Numbered from the stretch's first letter, positions 36,772 through 45,889 are shown. The stretch: DNA of 45,889 nt from Fidelibacterota bacterium (GCA_016784025.1 JADHVL010000027.1:1-45889), one strand, 5' to 3'. Program-made: numbers and translations. The notes: generated by a model from the sequence alone, not told the origin.

Positions 36772-38189
36772 GCAATAAGGTAGAGTCATATAGACATAAG
36801 ACGCGGGCAGTCATTTTTCTCATGTCTGCAGCCATCAAAGCTATTTATGGAACTAAAAGGACTCTCATAGTAGATCATTCTTTTGGAGATGGTTATTATT
36901 GTGTGCTAAAGGAACAGAAGCATATATCCAGTCATGAATTAAAAACTATATACAACAAAATGCACCAGCTCCAGTCTGATGTTAAACATATCAAGATCCG
37001 AGCAACCAAACCTGAGGATTGGAAACACCTGCTCACTCCCCGGATCAACACAGTTCGTCCACCTGTTCTCATGTTGGGCAAGCATATTTCAGCTTCATAT
37101 GAATTTACAAATCTTGACTTATCTGCATTGCCTCATTTCGAGCTCATGAATTACGACCGAGGTTTCCTTCTGAGAATAAGTGAGAATGGGGACGAATTGG
37201 TAGATTATTCTGATTCACCCAAACTATTTGGGATGATGAAAGAACACGAAAAGTGGGGACGTATTCTCAAAGTGTCATCTATTCATGACCTGAACAAGCA
37301 GATCATGGAGAAGGGATTCAAACAGGTCATCTGGGTCGCCGAAGGGCTGCAAGAGAAGCGAATTGCGGCACTGGCTGATGACATCAGTACTCAAAGAGGT
37401 ACTCGTGTCATCTTTGTAGCAGGTCCCTCCTCTTCAGGCAAAACAACTTTCACCAAGCGTCTCGCCATTCACCTTGCCGTGAATGGGATACAGTCAAAAT
37501 ATCTCTCCATGGACAATTATTTCCTGGATCGAGACAAAATTCCTCCTCAGGCAGATGGAACTCTAGATTTCGAAAACGTAAGCTGCATAGATATTGCTGC
37601 CTTGAAACATGAGTTAGGACGTCTGGTTACTGGACAACCTGTTCATAAGCGAAACTATAATTTTGTGGATGGCAAACAGGAGGTATTAAAGGATACCATG
37701 TCCCTCAAACAGAATGAGGTACTCATTTTTGAAGGTATACATGGTTTGAACCCTCTGATTCATGAGGGATTGTCACAACAGAGCTATTATCGTGTATATA
37801 TAAGTGCATTAACACAGCTTAACATTGACAATACCCATCCAGTGTCAACTTCTGATGGAAGACTTATTCGCCGTATTGTCAGGGATTCCAATTATAGAGG
37901 ATACAGTGCAGATGACACAATTGGTCGGTGGAACTCTGTTCGTCATGGCGAACTAAGTAATATCTTCCCCTTTCAAGAACAGGCTGATACGATGTTTAAC
38001 TCTGCACTAATTTATGAATTAGCTATTCTGAAAAGGTATGCATTGCCCTTATTAAAAGCATCCTCTAAAAATACTATCCGCGATAGGCTGATTACTTTGT
38101 TGTCATTATTTCATACCATTCCTGATAGACATGTCCCAGGAACTTCAATATTGCGTGAGTTTATAGGAAATAGTTACTTTAAGTATTAA
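36768..38189 (+). CDS. Uridine-kinase-like nucleoside kinase with N-terminal SAD-like domain
   Basis: 473 residues. The N-terminal half (about 10-200) resembles the tRNA-SAD editing-like domain of threonyl-tRNA synthetase (VDHSFGDGYYCVL, about 36-48). The C-terminal half is a phosphoribulokinase/uridine-kinase fold with P-loop GPSSSGKTT (about 219-227), SMDNYF and VHKRNYNF. Related proteins of other bacteria carry an additional N-terminal TGS domain, which is missing here. The natural substrate of this fusion family is not settled. It overlaps the parvulin gene by 4 bp. Confidence 0.82.
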   Translation: MSNKVESYRHKTRAVIFLMSAAIKAIYGTKRTLIVDHSFGDGYYCVLKEQKHISSHELKTIYNKMHQLQSDVKHIKIRATKPEDWKHLLTPRINTVRPPVLMLGKHISASYEFTNLDLSALPHFELMNYDRGFLLRISENGDELVDYSDSPKLFGMMKEHEKWGRILKVSSIHDLNKQIMEKGFKQVIWVAEGLQEKRIAALADDISTQRGTRVIFVAGPSSSGKTTFTKRLAIHLAVNGIQSKYLSMDNYFLDRDKIPPQADGTLDFENVSCIDIAALKHELGRLVTGQPVHKRNYNFVDGKQEVLKDTMSLKQNEVLIFEGIHGLNPLIHEGLSQQSYYRVYISALTQLNIDNTHPVSTSDGRLIRRIVRDSNYRGYSADDTIGRWNSVRHGELSNIFPFQEQADTMFNSALIYELAILKRYALPLLKASSKNTIRDRLITLLSLFHTIPDRHVPGTSILREFIGNSYFKY

Positions 38190-38193
38190 AGAT

Positions 38194-38832
38194 ATGAATG
38201 TTTTAATCGTACTGGCTGGAAATCCTCCAAGTGAAGCACTTCTTAAAACTGAGATGATGGCGGCTGATCTCGTTTGTGCCGTTGATGGTGGTTTTAATGT
38301 ATTCCAAAAATATAAACTAAATCCCGATCTCATTCTTGGTGATATGGATTCAGCAAAATTTGAAAATATTGGATCGATTGAGGTAATTCCCTTACTGGAT
38401 CAAGATCGCACAGACCTCCAGAAAACGCTGGATTACATATTTAAATCACACTCAGTGAAGTCAGTGATATTGCTTGGGGCTGGTGGTGCACGCACTGATC
38501 ATCTCCTTCACAATCTGCTCATATGTGCATCTATTGATAAGTCAGTCAAGATCATATTTAAAAATGAATTGTCAGATAAGAGGGATGTCTCACTGGAATT
38601 AATTAGGAGGATCACTCCAGAATCTGATTTTGACCTGCCGGTCAAGAAGGGCACAACCCTGAGCATTTTGCCTATTGGTAACTTTTCAGGGTTGAGTTCA
38701 GAGGGTCTCGTGTGGGAAATTGAGGATCGAGATCATTCAGACGGCTTTATAAGTCAGAGCAATGTTACTAATAAGGATGACCCCACGTTCATAGTACAGG
38801 TAGGGTATGCCTATATCGCTGTGTATCAGTAA
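38194..38832 (+). CDS. thiN: Thiamine pyrophosphokinase
   Basis: 212 residues. It contains VCAVDGGFNVFQKYKLNPDLILGDMDS, LLDQDRTDLQKTLDYI, GAGGARTDHLLHNLLI and the C-terminal TLSILPIGNFSGLSSEGLVWEI and GFISQSN segments typical of the enzyme. It pyrophosphorylates thiamine to thiamine diphosphate with ATP. It begins 4 bp after the kinase gene. No thiamine-pyrophosphate riboswitch is visible upstream. Confidence 0.92.
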   Translation: MNVLIVLAGNPPSEALLKTEMMAADLVCAVDGGFNVFQKYKLNPDLILGDMDSAKFENIGSIEVIPLLDQDRTDLQKTLDYIFKSHSVKSVILLGAGGARTDHLLHNLLICASIDKSVKIIFKNELSDKRDVSLELIRRITPESDFDLPVKKGTTLSILPIGNFSGLSSEGLVWEIEDRDHSDGFISQSNVTNKDDPTFIVQVGYAYIAVYQ

Positions 38833-38848
38833 GTAACAAGATATACTT

Positions 38849-40231
38849 ATGAATCTACATCCAGTTGATACTGGTCTCATTTTAGTCTATTTCGTTGCAG
38901 TATTACTCGTTGGAGTATATAATACACGTACTGATTCGACCTCTGATTACATGCTTATGGGTCGAAAACTCACCCTGCCTGCCTTTGTGATGACCCTGGT
39001 ATCAACCTGGTATGGCGGCATACTTGGTGTCAGTGAATACAGTACCAGCTACGGCATTTCCAATTGGGTAATATTCGGACTCCCCTATTATGTCTTTGGT
39101 ATTGCCTTCGCTTTGTTGGTTGCAAAGAAAGCGCGAGCGCTGAAGGTGCACTCACTGCCTGAAATACTAGTATCTGACTATGGCAAGAATGCCGGCAGGC
39201 TTGCCTCCGTGTGGGTATTGCTGTTAGCCAGTCCGGCTCCATACATTTTAACCCTGGGATTAATCCTCAATTATTTCTTGGGATTGAATCTGGTTATTGC
39301 CATAATAATGGGAGCAATATTTTCACTATTTTATATAATCAATGGCGGTCTTACCTCTGTAATTAAAACTGACAAACTACAATTTATGCTCATGTTCGCC
39401 GGGTTTTTAATTATCCTGATTGTCCTGGGTGGAACATATATGAGTCCCATAGAACTCTGGCATTCCCTCCCAGAATCCCACACCTCGCTCACAGGCGGAC
39501 GAAGCTTTGCATATATATTGGTTTGGTTTTTCATTGGATCATGGACTCTGGTGGATCCCGGCTTCCATCAGAGAGTTTATGCCACCACCACGCCAAGCAT
39601 TGCTAAACGTGGTATCCTCTGGGCAGTTTTATTCTGGTTTATATTTGACCTGATGACAACACTCACCGGTCTATATGCATTTTCCTATCTGCCCTCCGAA
39701 ACGGTTCCATCGCAGGCATTTCTAGTTTTAGGGAGCGCTGTTTTACCTTTGGGTCTCCAAGGTTTGTTTTATGTAGGCATTCTGGCCACTGTCATGTCGA
39801 CTCTAGATAGCAACACGCTCGTATCGGGAATTACGCTGGGGAAAGATATCCTTTCAACCTTAGCATCCTTTAAAACTTATTCCACCCACGTTCTCATTAA
39901 AGCAAGTATGCTGGTTGTTCTTATGATGGGGATTATCATGGCAATCTGGATTCCCTCAGTCATTCATCTTTGGTACACCTTTGGTACTATCTCTATACCG
40001 GCACTGCTGATTCCCACCTTGTTTAGTATTTTTAAGATACCTCTTTCTCAACGAGCGGTAATACTGAATTTAACCATACCTCCTCTGGCATCATTGCTCT
40101 GGTTCCTTTTTGGAAAAATAGACGAATGGAGTTACTTTTGGGGGCTTGAACCATTCTATCCCGGTCTGTTTTGTAGTTTGCTCATTTTGATTCTGTTTAA
40201 GAACTCGCATAAGGAAGCATCCAGTGATTAA
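38849..40231 (+). CDS. Sodium:solute symporter family transporter
   Basis: 460 residues with about 12-13 hydrophobic helices. The N-terminal DTGLILVYFVAVLLVGVYNT and the GRKLTLPAFVMTLVSTWYGG segment (about 42-61) match SSS-family helix 1. It couples Na+ entry to solute uptake at the inner membrane. The substrate cannot be read from the sequence. Its end overlaps the following SDR gene. Confidence 0.88.
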   Translation: MNLHPVDTGLILVYFVAVLLVGVYNTRTDSTSDYMLMGRKLTLPAFVMTLVSTWYGGILGVSEYSTSYGISNWVIFGLPYYVFGIAFALLVAKKARALKVHSLPEILVSDYGKNAGRLASVWVLLLASPAPYILTLGLILNYFLGLNLVIAIIMGAIFSLFYIINGGLTSVIKTDKLQFMLMFAGFLIILIVLGGTYMSPIELWHSLPESHTSLTGGRSFAYILVWFFIGSWTLVDPGFHQRVYATTTPSIAKRGILWAVLFWFIFDLMTTLTGLYAFSYLPSETVPSQAFLVLGSAVLPLGLQGLFYVGILATVMSTLDSNTLVSGITLGKDILSTLASFKTYSTHVLIKASMLVVLMMGIIMAIWIPSVIHLWYTFGTISIPALLIPTLFSIFKIPLSQRAVILNLTIPPLASLLWFLFGKIDEWSYFWGLEPFYPGLFCSLLILILFKNSHKEASSD

Positions 40232-41003
40232 TCGTTTAAAAGGTAAAACCATTTTAATAACTGGCGCCAGTGCTGGTATTGGTGAAGCATGTGCCCATTT
40301 GTTTGCCCAGCAGGATTCAAATCTGATTTTAACTGCCAGACGTGAAGATAAACTTCGCAAATTGGCTTCAGACCTTCAGAAAGAATATAAGATAGAGGTG
40401 ATAGAGAGGGCTCTTGACGTGAGAGATAGTTCTGCCGTTGAAAGACTGTTCTCATCTTTGCCTGATCCATTTAAACATATTGATGTCCTTGTAAATAATG
40501 CTGGACTGGTCCTGGGCGTTGAAAAAGCCCACGAGACACCAGGCGATGATGTGGATATCATGCTGGATACCAATGTAAAGGGTGTACTGAATATGATTCG
40601 AACTGTTGTTCCTGATATGGTGGCGAATCTGCAAGGACACGTGATTAATATATCTTCCATTGCCGGTCATGAAGCCTACCCTGGAGGCAGTGTATACTGT
40701 GCCAGCAAACACGCTGTGGATGCCCTTACCAAGAGTCTCAGAATGGATGTTGTCTCTACCCCACTTCGTGTGACTGCCATCTCACCTGGACTGGTAGATA
40801 CTGAATTCAGCCTGGTGAGATTTAAAGGTAATGCGAAGAAAGCTGAAGCAGTTTATCGGGGACTTGAAGCTCTCGTAGCAGAAGACATAGCTGAAGCCGT
40901 ATTGTTTGCAGCTTCCAGGCCAGCCCATGTCCAAATTGCTGATATGATAATTTTCCCAACTCAACAAGCAGCAGCAACCGTTGTCCATAGGGAGAGTAAA
41001 TGA
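40224..41003 (+). CDS. Short-chain dehydrogenase/reductase
   Basis: 259 residues from GTG 40224 (AAGGAAG upstream). Classical SDR features: cofactor motif TGASAGIG (13-20), NNAG (91-94), catalytic S145, Y158 and K162 (ISSIAG; YCASK). The GRED-like LTARREDKL segment after the second strand has Arg residues that favour NADP. The overall pattern resembles YdfG-like 3-hydroxy-acid dehydrogenases. It overlaps the symporter by 8 bp, so transporter and enzyme may act on the same hydroxy-compound. Confidence 0.9.
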   Translation: MINRLKGKTILITGASAGIGEACAHLFAQQDSNLILTARREDKLRKLASDLQKEYKIEVIERALDVRDSSAVERLFSSLPDPFKHIDVLVNNAGLVLGVEKAHETPGDDVDIMLDTNVKGVLNMIRTVVPDMVANLQGHVINISSIAGHEAYPGGSVYCASKHAVDALTKSLRMDVVSTPLRVTAISPGLVDTEFSLVRFKGNAKKAEAVYRGLEALVAEDIAEAVLFAASRPAHVQIADMIIFPTQQAAATVVHRESK

Positions 41004-41154
41004 TCACCATGCGCTTCGCACCATTCAACTGGTTATTTACTCAAAAAGAATGTATATCACATGCCATACCACATGTGTTTAAGCTCAATTTGTATTGATG
41101 TGCGAAAATATATCTTCACGGCGTAAACACCATTAACCTCGGGAGGGGATCAAG
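41004..41154 (+). other. Intergenic region before the unknown lipoprotein
   Basis: 151 bp with a perfect 8-bp palindrome CACATGTG (41070-41077) and a second CACATG (41058-41063). GGGAGGGG before ATG 41155 is a strong ribosome-binding site. No confident promoter or gene is seen. Confidence 0.4.
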
Positions 41155-42798
41155 ATGAAAAGAACTATTCTAAGACTCACACTACTAATATGTGTAACCG
41201 TCCTATTTTTCACCAATTGTGAAGATATCAACAATGACAATGAAGTGACCCCAGAGGATTCTGCTGCAGCAATAGTTCTGGTTACAGATGCCAATACATC
41301 GCTACACCCTTTGATCGGGGGATTGTTTGCCGCTGACCCCGATTCTGCTCAATCTATTCTCAATGGTATTGATTTTAGTGAACCACATGGATTTTATATG
41401 GAGGCTTCTGAATTAGATTGGCGAAATCAGGATGCCCATTTCGGTTTAGGGTTTACCAGTCTTCTCATTCTTTCTCAAAATACCATGGTGGATGATATCT
41501 TCGGATCGAGTGTGAAAGTGTATGCTCCTTTTGGTGAAGCTGGTGCTCCATCAAATCCTGTGGGTTATGGATTTGGCCTGCCCCTCTCAGTTCCTAGAGT
41601 TAAAGGAATGATTGCTTCATATTTTGAAATCCCGCTTGCATTTGCCCGTTTAAAATTTGAATCCCTGGACACCTTTAATGATTTCCAGACTCAAGTGACT
41701 GAAGAATATATTCCTATGGTTGAAGCAGGTCTTGCCGCTTTGGATTCAATAGATAATGATCCTGCATTCGTTTTCACTCTAGGTGCAGGCATTCAGGTTG
41801 ATATCACAGATATTACAGCAATGGAATCTTCACTATTCGCTCTTCAGGGCGTGTTAAAAAGCCTGGTAGCGTTCAATTACGAATTGGATACTGCAGATCC
41901 ATCTGCAATCATTACTGGATTAACCCTGGGTTCGACATTTGCTACACTGAATAGCGAGGGTGATAGCCTACTTAGCGAAGCACATGCTTCAGCCATGTCG
42001 TCTATCGATAAAGCTGAACAAGTCCTTGCCATGGTAGAGGATGAAGTTACTGCCTTGAGTCACTTTTTCGTCGAATTTAGTCAATCCGAATCATCCCAAA
42101 TACAGACCAGTCTCAATACCCTGACAAACACACTCTCAGGACCAACAAGTGTTGAGTATGCCTTTAGCGATGAAAGAGGAGAATTTAGTATTGAAGGTAG
42201 TACCTCAATAGATGTCTCCCAATATTACCTCAATCCAATCTCTGATTTAAAATCATTATTGCCACTCTACACAATGAGCACAACCACGGCCTATAATTAC
42301 GACCAGGTTACTTTGTACGAACACATTAACTTTGAAGAGACCGAAGTACTTTTAGCAGGGCTGAGCAATACCCCCATTTCTGTCAATATTGAATATAGTG
42401 AAAGCAATAGTGACACCACAGCAACTGTTGTATTGGATATAATATTCTCCTTTAATCTTTTGACAGCCAACCAGAGCGATTTACCGGCTGCTATCTGGGA
42501 TCTATGGGCTGAATTCCTCCTCACCGTTGGAGACTATTCTGATGAACTTTACCAATTCCCTGAAATTTCATTCCAATGGAGCGGAGTCATCACCACAGGC
42601 ACCACGCTTACTATTGATGGTGACATCGCAGTGGATTATCTGGAACGTACTTCTTCATATACAGCTCCTGATATTTTATGGACAGCTACATCCTATGGTG
42701 ACTGGGTGAGCGGATGGAGTAACCCAACAGTAAATGGAATGTTTCCTGATTTTCTGGCAGAAGATTTAGCGTATCTACTTGGGATCAGCTGGGAATAA
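41155..42798 (+). CDS. Predicted lipoprotein of unknown function
   Basis: 547 residues. The signal peptide has a lipobox-like ending (VLFFTNC, Cys22), followed by an acidic spacer (EDINNDNEVTPED), as in outer-membrane lipoproteins. The body is acidic, S/T/D-rich and without a domain I recognise; helical stretches around 160-330 alternate with beta-rich sequence at 340-540. No repeats are obvious. It has a strong ribosome-binding site and stands alone, ending at a shared bidirectional terminator. Confidence 0.75.
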   Translation: MKRTILRLTLLICVTVLFFTNCEDINNDNEVTPEDSAAAIVLVTDANTSLHPLIGGLFAADPDSAQSILNGIDFSEPHGFYMEASELDWRNQDAHFGLGFTSLLILSQNTMVDDIFGSSVKVYAPFGEAGAPSNPVGYGFGLPLSVPRVKGMIASYFEIPLAFARLKFESLDTFNDFQTQVTEEYIPMVEAGLAALDSIDNDPAFVFTLGAGIQVDITDITAMESSLFALQGVLKSLVAFNYELDTADPSAIITGLTLGSTFATLNSEGDSLLSEAHASAMSSIDKAEQVLAMVEDEVTALSHFFVEFSQSESSQIQTSLNTLTNTLSGPTSVEYAFSDERGEFSIEGSTSIDVSQYYLNPISDLKSLLPLYTMSTTTAYNYDQVTLYEHINFEETEVLLAGLSNTPISVNIEYSESNSDTTATVVLDIIFSFNLLTANQSDLPAAIWDLWAEFLLTVGDYSDELYQFPEISFQWSGVITTGTTLTIDGDIAVDYLERTSSYTAPDILWTATSYGDWVSGWSNPTVNGMFPDFLAEDLAYLLGISWE

Positions 42799-42816
42799 TC
42801 TTATCTCTCTTAAAAC

Positions 42817-42847
42817 AAAAAAAGGGTAGTGATTCACTACCCTTTTT
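42817..42847. terminator. Bidirectional terminator between the lipoprotein and PL6 genes
   Basis: GGGTAGTG and CACTACCC form a stem flanked by seven A on one side (42817-42823) and five T on the other (42843-42847), so it is T-tailed in both directions and serves both convergent genes. Confidence 0.85.
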
Positions 42848-42867
42848 GTTTTGATCAATCCTGAAAA

Positions 42868-45780
42868 CTATTTAATAAGAACCATCTTAGTGGTTTTTGA
42901 ATTCAGCCCAGTACTCAAAACTGTGAGATATATACCGGCTGGTTGGTCTCTTGCATCCCAATGGAATTCATATGTACCTGCAACTTGTGGTTTGTTGATC
43001 AAGGTATGGACTTGCTGCCCCAATACATTAAACACATCAAGCCGTACCATTGCTGAATGAGATATTGAATATTCTATGGTGGTTGATGGATTAAAGGGAT
43101 TAGGATATGTATTGAATAACTGAAATGACGAGGGCTGCACTTGGGGCTCAGGGGCTACTAAAACGACCTCATATGCGTCAGGGCCCACATCTTCAACCGT
43201 TAAAGGACGTCGATATACCGTTGAAACAGAGTATTCATCAGCGCCAACATCATTGACCCCTGATCGAGGTTGTCCCTGGACATCCTGAGATATATTTAAG
43301 TAATCCACTAATGCGGCATCTATGGCAGGACTGGTTTCACTGAGCAACCAGAGACTGTCAATATTCATGTTGGTCAGCAGAGGATCAATGATGTTGATTT
43401 CCTGGGTCTCTGCTTCCATTCCAATCCCAAATTCACCTTCCGGGAACATGATGTTGCCGCTCCAAGTAAAATTTGTTGGTTCATTGATTATCTCGATGAG
43501 GTCTTTTTGACTCCCTACCACAAGATTATTTGCCATGGTGACATTCCTGGGTTCACGTGACCACGAATTATCAGAGCGGCCGTATCCAATTTCAATATTG
43601 GAATAATTATTCACCAACGTATTGTGGGTTATGGCCACGTTATCTATCCTCCAGTGGGCGCTGAGAGATCCTGTATCCGTATCACCATTTGTCAGCGTTA
43701 TGGCTGCGTCCCAACGGTAGCCAGTTAAATCTGAGAAATAATTATTATAGATCTTATGATCACGGGCATAAAGACGCACACCACCCGTACCGATTTTTCC
43801 ATCACCTAGGAAGAAATTATCATGTACTACGGAACCATCGCCATGCCGCAGTGAAACGGTACCCTGAGAGCGCAAAATGGTATTATATCTAACCGTATCC
43901 TTACAACTCTTAACGGATATGATCTCAGGATCACCATCACAATCTTCAAACAGATTATACTCAATCACAGTAAATCCATCAGTAAGGGAGAGTTGGCTCC
44001 ACCCTACTCGAATGGCTTCCATTTCATTGTCATGACGAGGACCAATATTGTAGAAGTAGTTGTGATCAATACGATCATTCTGTGAGACATTATCACCACC
44101 GTCAATGGTAATAAAATTTCCCAGCTGGTGCTTATCCCTGAAAATATTGTGGTCGACACGGTTGTGATGACTCAATAGAGCGCTGTCATCCCAGACTCCA
44201 CCAATATATACCCACTTCCCGTTCTGCCCCTCTGATTCAGTCAACTGAAAGACGTTCCGCGTAAGCCGTACATTGTTACATGCTTCCAGCTTGACCACGG
44301 TATACCGATCAGATGTGAAATGAAAACCTTCAATTTGTAAGTGCTCAACACGTCGCAGATTGAAATAGGATTCACCACTCAGTATAGCTTGGCCCCTATT
44401 GGCTGCGCGGATGATGATGGGTTGACCTGCAACTCCTCCGATATCCTGAATGGAGATTCCACCCGTATCATAGCTTCCATCTGCAAGCTCGATGATGTCT
44501 CCAGGTCTAAGTTCATCACTTTCACATATATCTTCAAAATCACCTGCATTCGAGACTGCATAGATTGTAGGAGGTGTATCATCGTAGACAACCAATGCAC
44601 CAATGGTCATATCACCGTGTACCACAAAACTTTGTTCCAGATCTGTGCCTGAAAGATCTCCTGTCCAGCCCTGGTTTATGTAACTGGCTGGTAATTCAAG
44701 CGTGGCAGTGACATTTGTATAGTCATAATAGTAGCCACCTCCAGGTGATAATGTGATAGTACCATAGTCAGGTTGTGTCACAGAAACACTATACATAGGC
44801 GGTGGGTTATTTGGATCAACACCAACCACGGCACTAAACTCCATGTCAGAAGTGATCATGAAAGTTTTGACGAGTTCAGTTCCTGAGAGATCTCCTGTCC
44901 AGCCCTCATTCAAATAGCCTAGAGGCACTGACAATGTTGCAGTAACTTCACTACTATCCGGGTATTCCTCAAGCTCAGGAGAAACACTGATTGATCCAAT
45001 ATTTGGTTGTTCATATTCAAGGGTACGAGTGATGATAAGTTCAGGAAATTCTATATCAGATATTGGCGTGGTACTGATATATATGTCGTCAAGGGCAGCA
45101 TCTACACTTCCGGTTGCACTATCATACCCAAGATTAAAACGCAGTGCATGATACTCCTTTACTCCTGCAGGGCGTGTACCGGAAGCTGTTGGAGTATAGG
45201 TTTCTCTGAAGGATCCCGAGACTGCATCAGAACCATTGTAGATCACCTGATATCCAGCATTCACATAGTCTATGCGTGCGCTAAGACGGTTCCACTCACC
45301 AAAATTATAAGTACCAAGATGAAGTCTTGAACCACCATTAAACATTTGCGCCATACCTGAAGTACCATCAGGTGTATCAAATTCCATGACAAAGGTGCGT
45401 TTCTCGCTACCCCCACCAAACAGGTCGTATCCACTGATGGCGAAATCCTTGTTGGCCATGGAGTTTATTTTTACATACATATCCACAAAGACTACACCTG
45501 TTACTCCCTGTTGATCCCCCTCAAAGGTGACATTATGAACTACAAGCTGTTCGTTATCAGCAACAAAACGCAAGGCCTGAGAGCCTGAGTGAACCATCTC
45601 TGAATTGCTTGATATGTTTGCTGCGCCATCCTCGATAGTCCAGTCTTGCTGGCCATGAATGGATCCAGATGTGTTCGACTCAAAAGATGTAATCAGTATA
45701 TCCTGGGCATTCAATGAGCCAGCTGACATCCAAAAGAATATTGATACTAGAATGAGGTAAAGTTTGTTTTTGTGTCTCAC
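42868..45780 (-). CDS. Polysaccharide lyase family 6 (alginate/chondroitin B lyase-like) with T9SS sorting domain
   Basis: 970 residues from GTG 45780 (AAGGGG upstream). The order is: signal peptide (1-25), a jelly-roll-like N-domain (about 27-245), two InlB-like beta repeats (about 258-319 and 336-396), the PL6 right-handed beta-helix (about 404-851), and a T9SS type A sorting domain (about 886-970, TYPNPFNPSTTIEYSI). In the helix, DPEIISVKS gives K624 and SLRHG gives R645; they are 21 residues apart, as are the catalytic K250 and R271 of chondroitinase B. E619 matches its Ca-binding glutamate. The enzyme should cleave alginate or a related uronate polymer by beta-elimination outside the cell, after sorting by the PorU/PorV system. 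Confidence 0.92.
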   Translation of the reverse strand: MRHKNKLYLILVSIFFWMSAGSLNAQDILITSFESNTSGSIHGQQDWTIEDGAANISSNSEMVHSGSQALRFVADNEQLVVHNVTFEGDQQGVTGVVFVDMYVKINSMANKDFAISGYDLFGGGSEKRTFVMEFDTPDGTSGMAQMFNGGSRLHLGTYNFGEWNRLSARIDYVNAGYQVIYNGSDAVSGSFRETYTPTASGTRPAGVKEYHALRFNLGYDSATGSVDAALDDIYISTTPISDIEFPELIITRTLEYEQPNIGSISVSPELEEYPDSSEVTATLSVPLGYLNEGWTGDLSGTELVKTFMITSDMEFSAVVGVDPNNPPPMYSVSVTQPDYGTITLSPGGGYYYDYTNVTATLELPASYINQGWTGDLSGTDLEQSFVVHGDMTIGALVVYDDTPPTIYAVSNAGDFEDICESDELRPGDIIELADGSYDTGGISIQDIGGVAGQPIIIRAANRGQAILSGESYFNLRRVEHLQIEGFHFTSDRYTVVKLEACNNVRLTRNVFQLTESEGQNGKWVYIGGVWDDSALLSHHNRVDHNIFRDKHQLGNFITIDGGDNVSQNDRIDHNYFYNIGPRHDNEMEAIRVGWSQLSLTDGFTVIEYNLFEDCDGDPEIISVKSCKDTVRYNTILRSQGTVSLRHGDGSVVHDNFFLGDGKIGTGGVRLYARDHKIYNNYFSDLTGYRWDAAITLTNGDTDTGSLSAHWRIDNVAITHNTLVNNYSNIEIGYGRSDNSWSREPRNVTMANNLVVGSQKDLIEIINEPTNFTWSGNIMFPEGEFGIGMEAETQEINIIDPLLTNMNIDSLWLLSETSPAIDAALVDYLNISQDVQGQPRSGVNDVGADEYSVSTVYRRPLTVEDVGPDAYEVVLVAPEPQVQPSSFQLFNTYPNPFNPSTTIEYSISHSAMVRLDVFNVLGQQVHTLINKPQVAGTYEFHWDARDQPAGIYLTVLSTGLNSKTTKMVLIK

Positions 45781-45804
45781 AGCTATCCCCTTAAAGCATT
45801 TTAA

Positions 45805-45833
45805 ATTGCATAATCAATTAATCTGTATGACAA
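45805..45833 (-). promoter_or_regulatory. Candidate PL6 promoter
   Basis: Minus strand: TTGTCA (45833-45828), 17 bp, TGCAAT (45810-45805), 5/6 and 4/6 to consensus. Predicted start near 45798, about 18 nt before the GTG. Confidence 0.4.
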
Positions 45834-45839
45834 CATACA
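45824..45839. promoter_or_regulatory. Palindromic candidate operator of the PL6 gene
   Basis: TGTATG-ACAA-CATACA, perfect 6-bp arms. The candidate -35 (TTGTCA) of the PL6 gene lies inside it, so a bound protein would block the promoter. The arms resemble the TnGTnnnACnA pattern of GntR-type sites, but this is a loose match. Confidence 0.4.
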
Positions 45840-45889
45840 CATTATTGGATTTAACTGCAATTAGAATTTGGCATTAATGATATGGTACT

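Overview
The window looks like one contiguous piece of a Gram-negative chromosome from the FCB (Fibrobacteres-Chlorobi-Bacteroidetes) side of the tree. The evidence is a type IX secretion (T9SS) PorU-like C25 protease next to a PorV-like barrel, a secreted lyase with a T9SS sorting domain, paired LolC/E-like permeases with LolD, the folP-cdaA pair, and moderate GC. A Marinimicrobia-like (SAR406 or allied) bacterium is my best guess, but no marker here settles it. There is no phage, transposase or CRISPR array.

Layout. 1-5925: a System I cytochrome c maturation cluster (ccmE 3' end, ccmF, a zinc-ribbon membrane protein, an unrecognised membrane-anchored protein, ccmA, ccmB, ccmC, ccmD), followed by a type II (archaeal-type) GAPDH-like gene. 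7078-13461: tilS-hpt-ftsH-folP-cdaA, a housekeeping run in which FtsH has very unusual low-complexity extensions at both ends. 13463-22206: PorU-like protease, PorV-like protein and a small SLBB protein, coupled to prfB (with the classical programmed +1 frameshift) and lysS. 22223-29019: two LolC/E-like permeases, LolD, clpC with its own promoter and a possible operator, a dolichol-phosphate-mannose-synthase-like glycosyltransferase and a small membrane protein. 29052-32853: tRNA-Pro, leuS, cutA (minus strand), then tRNA-Gln, tRNA-Glu and tRNA-Arg with promoters, terminators and a structured REP-like repeat. 33002-36282: accessory genes, including a minus-strand DUF3179 lipoprotein plus barrel pair and an AhpD-like gene. 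36496-41003: a parvulin, a uridine-kinase-like protein, thiamine pyrophosphokinase, a sodium:solute symporter and an SDR oxidoreductase. 41155-45780: an unknown lipoprotein, and a convergent polysaccharide lyase family 6 enzyme carrying a T9SS sorting domain.

Most striking observation. The minus-strand AhpD-like peroxidase gene (34164 down to 33619) is open in a single frame except for a TGA exactly where the second cysteine of the CxxC redox motif belongs, and a later TAG. A 6-bp hairpin with a GG-containing loop starts 10 nt after the TGA, which fits the general layout of a bacterial SECIS. This is most simply a selenoprotein gene (CHYU) with a later nonsense mutation or sequencing error. 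An ordinary pseudogene is the alternative.

How the genes work together. The ccm genes mature c-type cytochromes for respiration. Lol proteins would move lipoproteins such as the two predicted here. PorU/PorV would process and anchor T9SS cargo, and the PL6 lyase at the right end is a likely client that would degrade alginate or a related uronate polymer outside the cell.
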